6,328 nucleotides of DNA from NCBI GenBank assembly GCA_903912585.1, contig CAIWHY010000127.1:1-6328 (forward strand). Reading direction: 5' to 3'. Position 1 is the first letter of the stretch; each line of letters begins with the position of its first letter. Under the pieces are notes generated by a model. The model searched no databases. It saw only the letters and a program-made list of their open reading frames with translations, and was not told the DNA's origin. The stretch comes from an uncultured Thermoleophilia bacterium (GTDB lineage Bacteria; Actinomycetota; Thermoleophilia; UBA2241). Below are positions 5,052 to 6,328 of the stretch, in pieces. The position numbers and the translations under genes were made by a program.

Positions 5052-6005
5052 TTGAACTTCTTCCGGCGCATCTACAGCTTCGACTACATGGGCCACAAGA
5101 AGTGGTGGTTCGCCCTCTCGGCGATCATCATCGGCGCCGGCCTCATCAGCCTGTTCGCAAAGGGCGGCGGTAACCCGCTCAAGGGCCTCAACTACGGCCT
5201 CGAGTTCAAGGAAGGCACGCGCATCGCGGTGATCTTCACGAAGCCCGCGGCGCTCGGCGACGTGCGCGCCGTGGTGACTGCGCAGGGCCATCCGGACGCC
5301 GTGATCCAGCAGGTGACGAACTCGTCCGGCAAGTCGTCCTTCCAGATCCAGACGAGCACGCTCGACCCCGCGCATCAGGCGGCGCTCCAGACGGCGCTGG
5401 ACCAGCGCTTCTCCATCGACCCGCAGGGGGGCTGGAACCTCTCCCTCGTGGGGGCCACGTTCGGGCACCAGGTGGTGAGCTCGTCGCTCAAGGCGATCGT
5501 CATCGCCTTGCTGCTGATCCTCGGCTACGTCACGTTCCGCTTCCAGTGGAAGTTCGCCGTGGGGGCGATCGCCGCCGAGCTCCACGACCTGCTCGTCGTC
5601 GTCGGCATCTACTCGCTCACCGGCCGCGAGGTCACCACGGCGACGATCGCCGCGGTGCTCACGATCCTCGGCTACTCGCTCTACGATACGGTCATCGTCT
5701 TCGACCGCATTCGCGAGAACCAGCCCAAGCTCAGCCGCATGCCCTACGGCGACATGGTGAACGCGTCCATTTGGGAGACGCTGACACGCTCCATCAACAC
5801 GACCATGATCGTCCTGCTGCCGGTGGTCTGCCTGCTCCTCTTCGGCGGCGCCACGCTCAAGGACTTCGCCTTCGCGCTGCTCGTCGGCATCCTCTCGGGG
5901 GCCTACTCGTCGATCTTCGTGGCCAGCCCGATCCTCACGCTCCTCAAAGAGCGCGAGCCGCAGTACCGCAAGCTCAAGCTTGCGGCGCGCGCCGACGAAT
6001 CCTGA
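5052..6005 (+). CDS. secF: Protein translocase subunit SecF
   Basis: Partner of SecD in the proton-driven SecDF complex of the cytoplasmic membrane. The 317 residues match the usual SecF length of about 300-320. They show a cytoplasmic start (MNFFRRIYSFDYMGHKK), TM1 (about 17-36), GLEFKEGT (49-56, where GIDFxGGT is usual), and an outer-face P4 domain to about 135. Five more helices follow: about 145-163, 168-187, 196-216, 250-266 and 270-296. The family motif ILGYSLYDTVIVFDRIREN spans 205-223, with the conserved Asp212, and RSINTTMIVLLP (246-257) follows. Residue 211 is Tyr where Asn is common. The start is TTG 5052, supported by GGAG 7 nt upstream and by 3-nt spacing from secD, which implies one transcript and coupled translation at near equal amounts. 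No yajC is present nearby. Confidence 0.96.
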   Translation: MNFFRRIYSFDYMGHKKWWFALSAIIIGAGLISLFAKGGGNPLKGLNYGLEFKEGTRIAVIFTKPAALGDVRAVVTAQGHPDAVIQQVTNSSGKSSFQIQTSTLDPAHQAALQTALDQRFSIDPQGGWNLSLVGATFGHQVVSSSLKAIVIALLLILGYVTFRFQWKFAVGAIAAELHDLLVVVGIYSLTGREVTTATIAAVLTILGYSLYDTVIVFDRIRENQPKLSRMPYGDMVNASIWETLTRSINTTMIVLLPVVCLLLFGGATLKDFAFALLVGILSGAYSSIFVASPILTLLKEREPQYRKLKLAARADES

Positions 6006-6024
6006 CGCAGCCGCGGGCCGGCCG

Positions 6025-6038
6025 CCGACCCGGGTCGG
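6025..6038 (+). terminator. Palindrome after secF, weak terminator candidate
   Basis: CCGACCCGGGTCGG is a perfect 14-bp palindrome starting 20 nt after the secF stop. As RNA it gives a 5-bp stem with a 4-nt loop. The following bases are pyrimidine-rich but not a U-run, so it is at best a weak intrinsic terminator. It could equally be a binding site. Confidence 0.3.
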
Positions 6039-6149
6039 AGTCTCGTCCTTGTGCTGAGACCGTCTCGACCTGCGCCTGAGGCTGCGCGGCCGTCCATCAG
6101 GCTACCGCAGAGGCTCACTCGCGAACCTGCCAATTCTCCCAGCGCACGC

Positions 6150-6178
6150 TTTACACGGCGCCCGCCGTGCCCTAGCGT
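6150..6178 (+). promoter_or_regulatory. Promoter for the gene starting at 6280, with dyad in the spacer
   Basis: TTTACA (6150-6155, five of six matches to TTGACA), 17 nt, then TAGCGT (6173-6178, TAnnnT type). Transcription would start near 6185, giving a leader of about 95 nt. The spacer is almost filled by a perfect dyad, CACGGCG-CC-CGCCGTG (6154-6169), a possible operator. Spacing is normal, so a MerR-type activated promoter (19-20 nt) is not indicated. Confidence 0.5.
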
Positions 6179-6265
6179 CGCGGCAGCGCCGGCAGACGGG
6201 GCGGCAGGGTCTTCGGGGCGATGGTGCGCCACGTGATTCCCACCTCGCAGCACGGGCTCGACACA

Positions 6266-6271
6266 GGGAGG
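6266..6271 (+). promoter_or_regulatory. Strong ribosome binding site before GTG 6280
   Basis: GGGAGG ends 8 nt before the GTG at 6280. This strength and spacing match the ftsZ site at 2187 and are the main reason for believing a gene starts at 6280. Confidence 0.7.
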
Positions 6272-6279
6272 TAGCAACG

Positions 6280-6328
6280 GTGGCGCGTCAATCAGGCGGA
6301 CCTCACGAGCTCGTCGCGCGCAAGGCCC
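6280..6328 (+). CDS. Start of an unidentified gene (3' part outside window)
   Basis: A GTG at 6280 opens a frame that stays open to the end of the window, giving 16 residues: MARQSGGPHELVARKA. The strong ribosome binding site 8 nt upstream and a promoter-like pair about 100 nt upstream support a real start. The N-terminus is polar with no signal peptide or membrane helix so far. I do not recognise the product; in many actinobacteria secF is followed by apt and relA, but nothing in these residues proves either. It probably belongs to a separate transcription unit from secD-secF because of the 274-nt gap. Confidence 0.6.
   Translation, partial: MARQSGGPHELVARKA

Larger units (their letters stand above)
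6006..6279 (+). other. Spacer between secF and the next gene
   Basis: The 274 nt hold no gene I can support; short open frames here have no start signal and no recognisable product. Contents are a perfect 14-bp palindrome just after secF (6025-6038), a promoter-like pair with an internal dyad (6150-6178), and the ribosome binding site of the next gene. GTCTC/GAGAC elements (6040-6044, 6056-6060, 6062-6066) could form alternative short stems. I see no tRNA and no riboswitch family I recognise. Confidence 0.65.

Noticed and set aside
2214..5585. Minus-strand open frame of 1123 codons opposite ftsZ, secD and secF
   Set aside because: Its codons are exact reverse complements of the sense codons, since ftsZ, secD and secF share one frame. 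Stops would appear only opposite TTA, CTA or TCA, which are rare in GC-rich genes. Its product is a monotonous R/A/E/D/H/V-rich sequence with no recognisable domain.
6040..6066. GTCTC-GAGAC-GTCTC series as an attenuator with alternative stems
   Set aside because: One pairing has an 11-nt loop with only 5 bp and the other has a 1-nt loop, which cannot form; no U-run or leader peptide accompanies it.
6051..6236. Small open frame of 61 codons in the spacer after secF
   Set aside because: No ribosome binding site, R/P/A-rich composition, and it would overlap the promoter-like pair of the next gene.

Overview
The window comes from a very GC-rich bacterium with compact, co-directional genes. The MurC motif reading ELDHHANY, the FtsZ core and the gene order murC-ftsQ-ftsZ point to Actinobacteria in the broad sense. 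The FtsZ tail ends in LDIPSFLRDH rather than the DVPPFMRR type of mycobacteria and streptomycetes, and secD-secF follows ftsZ directly. I therefore lean towards a deep-branching actinobacterial class such as Thermoleophilia. That placement is inference from motifs, not a phylogeny.

Layout, all on the + strand: the C-terminal two thirds of murC (2-886, 5' end outside the window); ftsQ (924-1931) after a 37-nt gap; a 270-nt spacer (1932-2201) with a good sigma70-type promoter and several short repeats; ftsZ (2202-3284); a 63-nt spacer with a hairpin and a possible promoter; secD (about 3348-5048); secF (5052-6005), 3 nt behind secD and probably translationally coupled to it; a 275-nt spacer (6006-6279) with a promoter-like pair and a dyad; and the first 16 codons of an unidentified gene (6280 onward) behind a strong ribosome binding site.

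The genes cover two linked jobs at the envelope. MurC makes the UDP-MurNAc-L-alanine precursor of peptidoglycan, FtsQ is a divisome scaffold, and FtsZ is the polymerising GTPase of the Z-ring. SecD and SecF form the proton-driven accessory complex that helps proteins through SecYEG. The end of a division and cell-wall cluster is thus joined to the secretion accessory pair; the usual actinobacterial ftsZ neighbours (yggS- and sepF-type genes) are absent from the window.

The main oddities are a roughly 87-residue Ala/Ser/Pro-rich insertion inside the extracytoplasmic part of FtsQ; a 24-nt tandem duplication across the ftsQ stop codon, with the frame then open all the way into ftsZ; a ftsZ leader of about 169 nt; TTG start codons for both secD and secF; and a long SecD tail ending in nine consecutive residues of which eight are Lys or Arg, whose coding DNA runs into the secF ribosome binding site. 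I see no mobile element, CRISPR array, rRNA or tRNA. I found no convincing evidence of an undescribed system: this is mostly core genome with some unusual details.
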